Source: Ichthyosporea sp. XGB-2017a
Taxonomy: Eukaryota; Opisthokonta; Ichthyosporea
DNA length: 20,894 bases
Direction of reading: 5' to 3'
Assembly: GCA_002811675.1 (NCBI GenBank)
Contig: PDIM01000120.1
Coordinates: 7,893 to 28,786, forward strand
The position numbers were made by a program, and so were the translations under genes. Below are positions 1 through 9,200 of the stretch, one piece after another (the stretch's first letter is position 1; the number at the start of each line of letters is the position of its first letter). The notes below the pieces were generated by a model, which did not search any database, was not told the origin of the DNA, and was given only the letters and a program-made list of their open reading frames with translations.

Positions 1-1076
1 GTTGGAGGGGGCTTCAAAATGGGGCGAATCGTGAATCGTTATCAAAATGGCTATCTACCAAAATGGCTCGTTTTGTGCCTCGGCCCTCGGTTTTGCGCTT
101 GTTTGAATGGCTTCCATTGTAAATTGTATAAAGTAAACCTCATCCCAGCTTTATAATCCAAACTTCAAGAAACCCCTGTGATCCCTGTGATCAAGACAAA
201 TTCTTGAGTATCTAATTGATTTGGTTTCTTTTTTTTTCTAATAGTAGACGTAATCCAGGGATCCAGCCTCCTTGGACAATCAGACTTGATAAAAAAAGGT
301 TTCTCACAAAGGCTACCAGTCCCAGACCAGTCCCCGCTTCCAGCTGAGCAAGGTGTCCAATGTTAATCGAGGTTCGGACTAATTAATCCCTCTTGGGATT
401 TACCGCTCAAAGTCGCACGTAGGATTATTTTTTGTTTTATTATTTTTATTTCACAGGTTTAGGATATTCAAATAAATTAAAAAATTGAAAAAAGGTTATG
501 TCGGCAATTATTCCCAACAAGTTAGTGGTTATGTTACTGTAGTGGTTATGTTAGTGGTTATGCAATGTTGCGATGTACTGTAATTACCTTGAAGTTTGTC
601 GTGCAATAGTTATTTAATCTTTTTATTACTGTAGGCAGTGTTTGAAACATGTTCCGCAAAAACTTCTTGTAGGCTGTAGCCTGTAGCAGTAGAAAATCAA
701 AATATGGGCCAGCGATAAATTTTCAAAATCCCTATAAAACACCCGTACTTTTATGTAGGAAAAGGTTAATTGTCAATCCTCAATCAATCTATTATCTACC
801 CAATCCCAGGGCACAATCCCAAAGCATCGGCCGCCAATAACATTTGGTATCACAAGGGGGAAGAAACGTGGAAAGAAACAGGAAGAAAAGCGTATTGGTT
901 GTGTGTTTCATAAATTTCATAAAGTTACATAAGCAGTAAGCTTATTTTATGCAGTTGTCAGTAGATAAAATTAATGCTCTATTTACCCCACGCCCTGAGA
1001 GTGTCCGGACAGATGCTATCTCCGAGTTCCGACTGCTCAGCTCCACTGAAGGCTCCACTCAGGGCTTCACTTCCGT
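1..1076. other. AT-rich non-coding stretch
   Basis: No convincing reading frame on either strand. It holds T- and A-rich tracts, three near-copies of the short string aaaatggc in the first 75 bases, and a small repeat of ttagtggttatg at 521-562. I see no RNA gene or mobile-element end. Confidence 0.5.
521..562. repeat. Short degenerate tandem repeat, unit about 13 bp
   Basis: The string gttagtggttatg occurs at 521-533 and again at 550-562, with a partial copy (agtggttatg) at 541-550 between them. No function is apparent. Confidence 0.55.
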
Positions 1077-1882
1077 TCACAACCTTGGGGCTATAAGATT
1101 ATAAGACTTCTTCTGTGTTTTGACAGCTTTTTCAAAGGATTTGCATAGGTCTTCCAAAGTCTTCTTCTCTTCCTTAGAAATAAAATACAAGCAATTCTGC
1201 AGGGTTTCTCCTTTGGACAGTTCTCCCCGAAGGTTCTCCCACTTCGACGTTCACATGGCATATGCACGAGCACAAAGGCCAGAACTTTAATTCAACCATA
1301 TCATAACAAGTGTAGGCGTGCTTCAAAGTTTCCGTAACATTCTTTCCACACACATCCACTGCTTTCGTAACAGACTCACGGGGCACGCTGTAACCAGAAG
1401 CAGCGGAGTTCCATTGTGGAATCAATCCTGGAATCAATTTGATCAATATTCACACTTTTTATAAACGTGTTCTTGCCAGAAGCATTCTTCTTCCTCATCT
1501 CCTGAACTAATCCAATCTCCGAGCCATTATCACCTGTGAAATTGATGTAAATCCAATCTCCAATATCGACAGTGCTTGCTTCCTTTCGGTTCTTAACTTA
1601 TTTGAGCATTTTTTCCTCAATGGCAACTCGGGTTTTTCTGTCATTTGAAAGCTTCGTGTCCTTGTAAGAAATGGAAAGCTCGGTGAGCTTCCTGGCAAAA
1701 GTGGATTTGTGCATCCTTCCTTTTCCTTCACCAATATAGTGTGAATGTTTTGTTTTAAGCTTTTTTTCCTCTTCTTCCAGTAACTTTTGCCAGTCCTCTG
1801 CAGTCATGTTTGCTTCTTCATCCTCTTCTAAAACTCTTTGCTGCTCGGGTGTTAGAGAGGCCCTTTCATTCTTAGTTTGACT
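1077..1882 (-). pseudogene. Broken gene for a charged, lysine/glutamate-rich protein
   Basis: On the minus strand one frame is open from 1882 to a TGA at 1376-1378, interrupted only by TAA at 1598-1600. The coding character then appears to move to a second frame (about 1430-1260) and a third (about 1240-1077, ending in TGA at 1077-1079). All three segments read like protein: a helical start rich in E and K (motif MTAEDWQKLLEEEEKKLK), a middle with IGDWIYIN and SEIGLVQEM, and a helical end containing ISKEEKKTLEDLCKSFEKA. One nonsense codon and about two frameshifts suggest decay; short introns are the alternative. The middle part faintly resembles the start of a BAH-type chromatin domain, which I do not treat as identification. 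No other copy is seen in the window. Confidence 0.35.
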
Positions 1883-2690
1883 TTAGATACCCAATCCCAG
1901 GTGTCTTGTAAGTCCCTTTTTTTTTTCACCACTTCCGTGGGCTTTATTTACTGCCTATGGCCGTTGTTCTTTCTGTTGGTAGGACGCCAACAAATGCCCT
2001 CGAAGCAAACAGACCTTAGGATTACTGTTTCAGTGGTTATTTGAAAACTACCTAATCTTTGTACCTGACTGCCTCCTAAGTTTCCGACAAGTAACTTCCC
2101 CAGAACCCTTCCAAGTTGGAATAATGCTTGTGGACAATGCTTGTGGTCACTTTCAAAGAAGATCCGAGCTTTTCGCCTGTGTGAAGCATGCTCAATGTTG
2201 GGGGCTCCCTTACAACCTGGGTCGTACGTAGAGCGCATATAGGCTTCAGTTGAGTTATCTCTGGCGGCGGTGTAAGATATGTGTTAGTGTGATCTTGACT
2301 TGTTTGTTTTGCTTGCATACAGTCAACTATTAGCCTGTCAGTCTCCCAACCCTTGTTCTATTATCCTCAGTAGCCCCTGCAACGGGTTGTATCCTCAGAA
2401 GTTCTGCAGCTGTTCGCAGAAGCTAGTCTTAATGAGGGGAAGTGACGCAGCCTGGCAAATATGTGCCCCCTGATGAGACGTCTCAGCTGAGTTCTGTAGA
2501 AAGCCGTGCAAGGCTGCGCTTATTTCCAGTAGGAAAGACGCTTCGCTGATACACGCGTTACTTTGATGAGGATACAGCCCTGGATACCGATGCCTGGATA
2601 CAGCTTATCTCTCACACGAACCTGAATAATTAAAAAGGTTGAAAAATAAACCCCCCCACCTTTTCGCAAAGATTCTATACCTGAGCAAAC
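1883..2690. other. Stretch without a supportable gene
   Basis: Minus-strand ORFs of 80 and 96 codons overlap here (2076-2318 and 1948-2238), but neither has a recognisable motif or composition distinct from chance. They could be further decayed pieces of the pseudogene at 1077-1882. No repeat or RNA signal stands out. Confidence 0.4.
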
Positions 2691-3335
2691 ATGTGGACAA
2701 CCAGGCCACATGAAGTGGGTGGGTGGAAACTCTCGAGACTTCACATAGTTGCACTAGAAACTAGCACACACCACCCTCACCCACTATCCCGTTCGGGCAC
2801 ACTCAAACTCTTCCCATGTTGCTACGGTCAGGGAGTATCTGCTAAACTCTGGGACTGTTGTACAATAGCTCCCTTGACACGGGCGGTTGAAGACAGCACT
2901 TTGAAGTGTATAGATGTGGATATGGTTGCTAATGAAACTGATTTCGTCTCCCACACTCTGTATGGGTTTAGTGTCCAAAAACAAACATGCACATTTGAAG
3001 AGAAAGTGATGACATATAAGAGATTTACACAGAATGTCTTAAAAGTGTGTGGGAGAAACTCCTGTGGTGTAGTTTTGACTGACGAAGAGTCTGGAAACCT
3101 TGATATATCCTTCGTACTTCTCTTTACTCTATTTCTTGGGTTTCTCTATTCCATAATGTGTCTGTCTGGTACACTTTCATTTTGTAAAATTGAGGACGAA
3201 ATCATATGCTCTTCGATTCGATGGGATGAGTTTCGAGTTCCCAATGAACAGGGAATGGATGTGGGTGAACAAAGTATTCTTGGGGTTTGTGATGAATCTA
3301 AAAGCAATTACTACTGTGAGAAGCTAGGCTTCTGA
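2691..3335 (+). CDS. Doubtful cysteine-rich ORF, 214 codons
   Basis: It starts at an ATG (2691) and ends at TGA (3333-3335). The translation has about 15 cysteines and one hydrophobic stretch at about residues 139-160 (LDISFVLLFTLFLGFLYSIM) that could span a membrane. There is no signal peptide. I recognise no family, and the cysteine spacing does not match the six-cysteine proteins at the right end. Two facts weaken a coding reading: bases 2954-2976 match a putative regulatory element upstream of large gene B at 21 of 23 positions, and the stop codon lies at the edge of an 18-bp perfect inverted repeat. It may be a real short gene, an exon of a longer one, or chance. Confidence 0.3.
   Translation: MWTTRPHEVGGWKLSRLHIVALETSTHHPHPLSRSGTLKLFPCCYGQGVSAKLWDCCTIAPLTRAVEDSTLKCIDVDMVANETDFVSHTLYGFSVQKQTCTFEEKVMTYKRFTQNVLKVCGRNSCGVVLTDEESGNLDISFVLLFTLFLGFLYSIMCLSGTLSFCKIEDEIICSSIRWDEFRVPNEQGMDVGEQSILGVCDESKSNYYCEKLGF
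2954..2976 (+). promoter_or_regulatory. Half-copy of the element found upstream of the large genes
   Basis: This stretch matches 15133-15155 at 21 of 23 positions and shares the core CTRTATRGKTYTAGTGTCC with 5842-5860 and 15137-15155. The left arm (caagggacac) seen at the other two sites is absent. It lies inside the doubtful ORF 2691-3335. It could be a remnant of a duplicated upstream region; no third large gene follows within 400 bp. Confidence 0.35.
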
Positions 3336-3364
3336 GCGTGATAACTAGAAGCCTAGCTTCTCAC
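3316..3364. repeat. Perfect 18-bp inverted repeat with 13-nt loop
   Basis: Arms at 3316-3333 (gtgagaagctaggcttct) and 3347-3364 are exact reverse complements. The left arm encodes the last codons of the 2691-3335 ORF and runs into its TGA. In RNA this would be a very stable stem-loop. It is not followed by a T-run and is unlike a bacterial terminator. It could be a 3'-UTR structure, a cruciform, or the scar of an inverted duplication. Confidence 0.85.
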
Positions 3365-3842
3365 ACTACATACTACGATGTGCCCAGTGATTGTTTGCGA
3401 GCGCGCTGTGATGGTTCTTTTGAAACTTCATACTATGTACTACGTTTTCCAGCGTTACATCAAAGGCATGTGAAGTAGAAACAAGTGAAAAAAAAACACC
3501 ATTCCAGGTCCAATGAAAGCAAAACTCAATGGGCTTTCCCTCATTACTTTGCCCTTTCCAGTTTCCCAACCCTTTAATGATTCCTTCTTCCTCGATTTCT
3601 TTTAATGATAAATTCTTCGACGCTTGCAACGGAGGTGTATTTAACCTTGTTTTATGTTTTATTTCTGCATGAACAAAGGCAGTCCAAAGCCCAAAGGAAA
3701 ACCAAAGAGGGGTTGTGAAGACGAGATAAAAACTAAGGGCTTATGACAAAGCTCCCCAAGCTTCTAGGCCTTGTAAGATATGTACCGAGGATTTCCCGGG
3801 AAGGAGATACAACTGAATAATTAGGAATCCTGGCAATGAAAT
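3365..3842. other. Non-coding spacer
   Basis: The short string catact(a)cg/catactatg recurs just after the hairpin and near 3428. A minus-strand frame of 87 codons (3366-3629) has no support beyond its length. Nothing else is seen before the 3' end of the minus-strand gene at 3843. Confidence 0.45.
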
Positions 3843-5024
3843 CTACACAGAGACTGTATTGCCAAAGAGAACCAAGTCGGAGAGGATGTGCACCTCTTTG
3901 TAGCTGTAAATATTCTTACGTGGGAAGAGTATCCGTTCCAGTCTGAAAGTATTGAGTGATTGTATCTTTGGGGGGTGATCTTTCACAGCTTTGGATGCTT
4001 TGACTCCCCAAGCATCGGCAGACTCTTTCACGTATTCCTTAGTGAGCCCCTCTAAATCATCAAAAAAACTACTTTTGAAATCGCCGCTAAACTTTGGAAA
4101 AGAGGTGGCTTTAACGCTGATCACGTCACTCTTATCGAGAGTAAAATCAAAATCCATATCAAGAGTGAACTTTCCGTCTGCATGCGCTTCTGCACAAGAC
4201 GCCCGCGTGCTCATAAAGGGTATGTGCGTGTTGCAACCCAAAAACTGAATGGTACCTGCTGCATGAACGGAAAGCCTGTTTGGCGTTGCATCATTGCTAT
4301 GACTAGAGATGAAGTTTGAGGTGTAAACGGTGTTTGTTTCGTTAATGTATTGACAACCACCATACATGCCACCAGAATCATGGCATCCACTTGGTTGAGT
4401 CAATTCACCAATAGCAAAATCACCTGTTTTGTACATCAAACCACCTTTGCCATCTCCTGTGGTTCTCAAGTTTGATACAAATGGTTTAAAACTTTCCAAA
4501 TATATGGAATTGTAAAGAGCTCTGTTAGTGATATAAAGGGCAGAGTCATACCCATCCGGCACCATATTGAACTTGGTTGGATGTTGATTCCTCGTCATGT
4601 CTGTGAGTGCTGCTCCATCTGTTTGAATCATAATAACAAGAAATCCATTGCCGCTTCTGGAATAGGCATCTTTGACAGTCTCCATTATAAAGGACTTTAG
4701 GCTCAGTCCATTGATAATCGCAGGGTCCTCGGCATTGAGAATGACTGTTCCAAGAATGTAATCCTTGTCATGAAATGTTTCGGTGAAGTACTGCTGGACC
4801 CCTTTGGCAACATGAGATTCCACACTTGGATCAATAGGGCCATCCTTCACGTCTAACTTGATGTTCCACCGTGTCTGAGCAATGTTAATGGCCACTGAAT
4901 ACTCGCGACCTTTCCCCACAATCTGGGCCAAAGAAACAATGGTTGTCAAAGGAACTCCTGCCTTGAGATCCTTGGTCATTACCTTACCATCAGAAGATTT
5001 TGCTGATATCCTTTCGTCTCCCAT
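3843..5024 (-). CDS. Unrecognised protein of about 393 aa
   Basis: The minus-strand frame is open from TGA near 5082 to TAG at 3843-3845. The first in-frame ATG is at 5024 (MGDERIS), giving about 393 aa; 18 further codons are open upstream but hold no ATG. The protein has mixed alpha/beta composition, a glycine- and cysteine-rich patch in the middle (GCHDSGGMYGGC, followed by an N-E-T sequon), two more cysteines about 50 and 65 residues later, and a beta-like acidic stretch (DMDFDFTLDKSD). There is no clear signal peptide or membrane span and I recognise no family. A pyrimidine-rich stretch ending in AG (5042-5043) lies 17 nt before the ATG, which could be a splice acceptor, so the true N-terminus may lie in an upstream exon. 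The 18-bp repeat tract begins about 60 bp upstream; a truncated 5' end is also possible. Confidence 0.6.
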   Translation of the reverse strand: MGDERISAKSSDGKVMTKDLKAGVPLTTIVSLAQIVGKGREYSVAINIAQTRWNIKLDVKDGPIDPSVESHVAKGVQQYFTETFHDKDYILGTVILNAEDPAIINGLSLKSFIMETVKDAYSRSGNGFLVIMIQTDGAALTDMTRNQHPTKFNMVPDGYDSALYITNRALYNSIYLESFKPFVSNLRTTGDGKGGLMYKTGDFAIGELTQPSGCHDSGGMYGGCQYINETNTVYTSNFISSHSNDATPNRLSVHAAGTIQFLGCNTHIPFMSTRASCAEAHADGKFTLDMDFDFTLDKSDVISVKATSFPKFSGDFKSSFFDDLEGLTKEYVKESADAWGVKASKAVKDHPPKIQSLNTFRLERILFPRKNIYSYKEVHILSDLVLFGNTVSV

Positions 5025-5135
5025 CCACAATGTTAGAGTCCCTCCCAGTGAGAGAAAGCAGGAAAAACATATGCTCAAGTATCAGAGAAGTGCAGTTGCT
5101 GGACAGACAGTTGATGAGAATTGTGTTTATGTGTC

Positions 5136-5471
5136 GTTTAGTCTGTGCTGTTTTGTATGTTTGTGTTGTTTTGTAAGTCTGTGTTGCTTTGTATGGCTGT
5201 GTTGCTTTGTAATTTGTATGTCTTTGTTGTTTTGTATTTCTCCATTGTTTTGTATGTCTTTGTTGTTTTATATTTCTCTATTGTTGTGTATGGCTGTGCT
5301 GTGTTGTAAGTCTGTCTTGCTTTGTATGGGTGTGTTGTTTGGTATGTCTGTGTTGTTTTGTATGTCTGTGTTGTTTAGTCTGTGCTGTTTTGTAAGTCTG
5401 TACTGTTGCTTTGTATTTCTCCATTGTTTTGTATTTCTCCATTGTTTTGTATGTCTGTCTTGCTTTGTGTA
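5136..5471. repeat. Degenerate 18-bp tandem repeat, roughly 18 units
   Basis: The consensus unit is ctgtgttgttttgtatgt with many variants (ctttgttgttttgtattt, ccattgttttgtatttct). A 22-bp string is duplicated exactly at 5136-5157 and 5373-5394, showing unequal exchange within the array. The unit is a multiple of three and contains few stops, so both strands carry repeat-encoded ORFs: cysteine/phenylalanine/leucine-rich on the plus strand and an IQNNTD-like hexapeptide on the minus strand. This coding look can arise from the repeat alone. Confidence 0.85.
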
Positions 5472-5635
5472 TCTATCGCAAGTAGCTCTAATGACTCTGT
5501 AAAGTCATGGCTGCGGAGTGCGGACAGCTCCAATCGCCCTGCCCCTGATAGAGCTTCAGCGTAAGCCTGCGTTCTTGGAAAGCAAGGGTGGTCCTGTCGT
5601 CCGTGAAATACTTGATTGGTGTTTCTGCTGCTCAT
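5375..5635 (-). CDS. Possible small ORF or first exon ending in hexapeptide repeats
   Basis: It starts at ATG (5635) and ends with TAA inside the tandem repeat (5375-5377). The first 55 residues are non-repetitive. The remainder is asparagine/glutamine-rich (TDIQNN, GEIQNN, GEIQSN) with N-S-T sequons. It lies upstream of, and on the same strand as, the unknown gene at 3843-5024, so it could be an upstream exon, but I see no convincing splice donor joining the two. A chance frame created by the low-stop repeat is equally likely. Confidence 0.2.
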   Translation of the reverse strand: MSSRNTNQVFHGRQDHPCFPRTQAYAEALSGAGRLELSALRSHDFTESLELLAIDTQSKTDIQNNGEIQNNGEIQSNSTDLQNSTD

Positions 5636-5811
5636 TGAGTTGGTTATGATTTTTGTGTTGGCCCTGAAAGTTATGGGACCCCCCTGCTGTTAGACGTTCA
5701 TTAAATGGCCTTTTATTTTTGTACTTGAAAGTTGGTTTTTTTACATGCTTTTATTTGCAGACCTGATCATACTTCACTGGAACGTATCTCGTTGTTGTAA
5801 TCATTTTTGGG
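5472..5811. other. Spacer left of the palindromic element
   Basis: No supportable gene. It includes a plus-strand pyrimidine stretch ending in AG (ttttatttgcag, AG at 5759-5760) that could be a splice acceptor, and T-rich tracts around 5700-5755. Confidence 0.35.
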
Positions 5812-5864
5812 CAAGGGACACTAGCTAGAACTACACTAGAACTATATAGTTCTAGTGTCCCTTG
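5812..5864. promoter_or_regulatory. Compound palindrome upstream of large gene A
   Basis: Perfect 13-bp arms caagggacactag (5812-5824) and ctagtgtcccttg (5852-5864) enclose a 20-bp perfect palindrome at 5836-5855. The 9-mer ctagaacta occurs twice directly (5825, 5836) and once inverted (5847-5855). The element begins 402 bp before the gene A ATG. A 51-bp element with the same arms stands 424 bp before the gene B ATG (15109-15159). Shared structure, spacing and core sequence suggest a transcription-factor site or chromatin boundary rather than a random palindrome. It also lies upstream of the minus-strand gene, so it could act in both directions. Confidence 0.6.
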
Positions 5865-5879
5865 TTTTTGGGGGATTTC

Positions 5880-6013
5880 CACGTGGGCACAAGAGACACG
5901 TGATCTGTGGACATTTTGGCAGAAACCCCTCATGCTTCGCTCCTCGGTTCGCTCCTCGGGAACACTCACGCAAGACTCGTGTATGGGGGAGGGAGGAGTT
6001 CTTCGACCACGTG
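5880..6013. promoter_or_regulatory. Cluster of three CACGTG boxes
   Basis: CACGTG occurs at 5880-5885, 5897-5902 and 6008-6013 (the last within the palindrome ccacgtgg), all between the compound palindrome and gene A. CACGTG is the classic core for bHLH and some bZIP factors in many eukaryotes. One more lies upstream of gene B at 15042-15047. About one per 4 kb is expected by chance, so three in 134 bp is suggestive only. Confidence 0.35.
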
Positions 6014-6149
6014 GTATCTAGACCTTTGGAGGATGAAGTAGAGGTTAGGGTGACTAGCCGCGGCAGCTTTCGTTCCTTAGCAACTCCAGGGTTGGGGTAC
6101 TACTGCCTTATTTTTTATCTTTTTAATTCATTCCAGGTTTTTTTATTTT

Positions 6150-6185
6150 AAAGACGCGTGTTTTTACTATCCCTTTGTTTTTTAG
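6150..6185 (+). promoter_or_regulatory. Pyrimidine tract and AG before gene A (possible splice acceptor)
   Basis: A T/C-rich run (tactatccctttgtttttt) ends in AG at 6184-6185, 28 nt before the gene A ATG. A second tract ends in AG near 6135. This layout fits a 3' splice site, either of an intron in the 5' UTR or of spliced-leader addition. The sequence alone cannot distinguish these. Confidence 0.4.
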
Positions 6186-6213
6186 GCTTTGATTAGCCTT
6201 TAACTGAATAATC

Positions 6214-9200
6214 ATGAATCTATCCAACACTGCTATACTTCTGTGCCTGGCACTTCTGTTGGTCCCTTCACCAACAGATTCCCTCCACAGCAATAATACC
6301 CTGCGAGGGGCTTTGGAAAAACTAAAGGATGATGTCACAAGTGTTGCACAGTTTCTGAAGGGATTAAACTCAATGGATTTTCAAAGCAGCTCCTCGGGGG
6401 CTTTGAGTCAACAGGAACAACAGAAGGAGTTGAGGTTGATTATCAATCTCGTGTACGATGTCGCTCGTGTGATCGACAATACCACCAACTCCTCCTCCTC
6501 CATGACTCACAGTCACACGGGAGAGCATCGTCCGATATCTTTGGACGAGTTGAACAAGAGCACAGCAGGAGGATACACCAATGAGACAACCCCCGTTGAA
6601 TTACCCGCCTTTTCCTCTGGGGATGAGTCTCAGAGAGTGTCTGGAAATAGCACCAACAGAACACGAGCAGAGATACTCAAAAGTTTGAATTCCACTGCTG
6701 TTAACGCAATTAATTCTCACATTGCTTCCTGGTCCGCGTACTATCTCAGATTGTCTCTGTTGAAACATGACTTGATTGGCGCTAAAGTTCTGTCGGATAT
6801 GGGAGGAGTGGTGTTATTTCATTCGCTGTTCAATTCTACGAAGAACAGTCACAACGAAGCGCCTCCTCCAAGCCCCCCTGCAGACCTTCGTAGAGGGGCG
6901 AATCTTATGGGAAGGATTTGGAGAGGACTTCTCGATTTTGTCGGAAGAGGACCACGACCACCGGTAAATCGTGAAGAAGGTATTCCAGAAGCATCACCAA
7001 ACAATGAACCCGACAATGAAGATTACCCAACACAGCTGTTTAATCCAGCAGACCTAACGCTTAATTATCCATTTTCTCCTGAAAATTCGCAAGAGAAAGA
7101 AGCGAGACAACAGAGGTTGTTTGAACTGTATGATGAGAACTCGCCTTCAGAATTTAAAAGGACGTTGGAGCCATTTTTTACGGATCTAATCAAGCAACAA
7201 GCTGGAGATGCTTCAGTGGCGGAAATGACCAGGGACGCACAGAAAAGTGTATTAAGTCTCATTGAACAAATCAAAGTTAGAGAAGAGTCAGGCTTGTCTT
7301 CGAATGGTTACACTTTAAAGAAACAGCGCCTTCTTGAACTGCGAGCAGGGTTACTGACGGATAAGATTGACGCACCCTTCTTGAATGCCCTCGGTAAAGC
7401 TCTGCAAAATCCACAAGAGACGGTCCAGGCATTACTGCAGACTCCTCAGCAACAGCCACCTGAAAGTGAAGAAAACAGCAAAGAGCAAGCTCCTTCAGTG
7501 CAGTCAATCTTAAAAACACTTCCAGAAGAAGCTGAGAGAGTAGTGCGACTCACAAAAAGTCTTTATGAGTTTTACCCTACCCACCACTTTGGAGGAGGTA
7601 AAGAAAATCTGCCAGAAGGTCTGTCAATGAGTAATAATCCTTTACCATCCCTGGACAAAATTCCTTCCTTAGTAACCCAAATTAGCATTCTATCAACACT
7701 TGAAAATTCATCCGATTTGGTTGAGCATCAGCTCGCTCAAGTAGACGGCACTTTAGCACATTTTACATCAGCGGCAAAGAAATCTACCGTGGCTGCCTCA
7801 ACGGAAGTATACTTGCACACTCCTTTAGAGCTTCGTACAAATCCTAAAGAGGTTTATGGTAAAGTGGCAGAGGGACTTATTGTCAACAAAAATGTTTATG
7901 AACCCTCTACGTCTTTTCCAGAAGCAACAGAGAAGCTGTTGAAGTACTTTGAGGCACCCGACAGTTCGCTCATTGGCGAAGATGAATCTTTGCCGGAAGG
8001 TATTGAAACATTGTTGCGGGATAATTTTCAAGCCATTCTTGAGGAAGTTTATGAGCAAATGGCTTCTATATCTTATGGTGGATTATCCTCGGAAAAGCAA
8101 GAATGTAAGGAGCATTTCAAAGAACAAATAGTCCAAAATGTGTTAGGTAAATTTGCTTTTTCTCCAGAAATGTTAACAGATGTTATTAAAAGAGTGTCGG
8201 ACATGAGTGATGTACAAAGAGGAGGTAAATCAGTTCATGAAGTTTTCAGTGAAATGCAGGAGCAGAGCCGAAAAGAAGCAGCAGAGTATTTTGTAAACAA
8301 ATTAAAAAGTCAAGTAAGAGAAGAATTCTTTGAACAAGCTTGCAATTATTTTAAACGAATCGACCCTTCATCAATCGAAAGGTCCATACCTATTTTATTG
8401 ACACGAACACGAAATGGCAAACAACGAACACTAGACCAAGTCATCGATGCTTATTATGTACCGGAATGCCAATCAGCTTTGGTCGCTACAGGGAAAGTGT
8501 TCTTTATATATGACATGTTAGATGACACGCGTTTCCTTCAACCAGAAAATCTCGACATTTCCGACGGTGACAAGGAGTATTACAATGCTTTTTGCAAAGA
8601 GGTTAAAGAAATTGTGAATTTGAGGATTCAAAAAGCTTTCGAGAAAGGAAAAGCTCAGTCATTTGATTACGCTAATCGGGAAAGTGACATGAAAGTGTCG
8701 AAGGCCCTTTATTCTGTATGTACTTTAACTTTAGACACAGTCGACCGTTTTACCCAGCATAGACAAAAACAGCTGAAAAAAGATAGCACGTTAGTCTCAA
8801 ATTCAGCCGACAGAGAAAATCAACTATTACTTATTCAAGAGTTGGTGAAACTGAAAGTTCAAGCAGTCTCTGCTGCTGATACTTCTCACAGCGACTTAAT
8901 TGGCGGTCTTATGCAGCTCACACAACTAAAAATGAACGCAGTGACGAAATCAGCATTGGAGCAAGTGGCGCAGATTTCCAGCTACTCGGAGGAAACAAAT
9001 TCGGGAAATGAACAAGACGTTAAAGTAACCCATAACGATGCTGTTGCTTTTCTTTCATTGGGAAGTCGTGTAAGTCAGAGTTCCCGTGTTGAAGATGTTT
9101 GGCACAATGCGGTTAATGAATTATTAGTTGAGGTTGATGTGCACGCAGCACTAGTTGGGATTCAATATTACCATAGTGAGGATTATGATAAAATATCGCG

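Noticed and set aside
1454-1561. BAH chromatin-binding domain in the left pseudogene
   Set aside because: Only a short VGDWVY-like string and a following IG-V match the expected pattern; too little to name the domain.
2691-3335. Membership of the doubtful ORF in the six-cysteine family
   Set aside because: Cysteine spacing and flanking motifs do not align with either six-cysteine copy.
3366-3629. Minus-strand ORF of 87 codons
   Set aside because: It lies in spacer next to the hairpin, with no motif, signal peptide or homologue in the window.
5136-5471. Plus-strand 206-residue C/F/L-rich protein from the tandem repeat
   Set aside because: It starts in sequence antisense to the unknown gene and consists mainly of repeat translation; composition follows from the repeat unit.
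5855-6151. Plus-strand ORF of 98 codons upstream of gene A
   Set aside because: It overlaps the palindrome and CACGTG cluster, does not begin with ATG, and its end is a translated T-rich tract.
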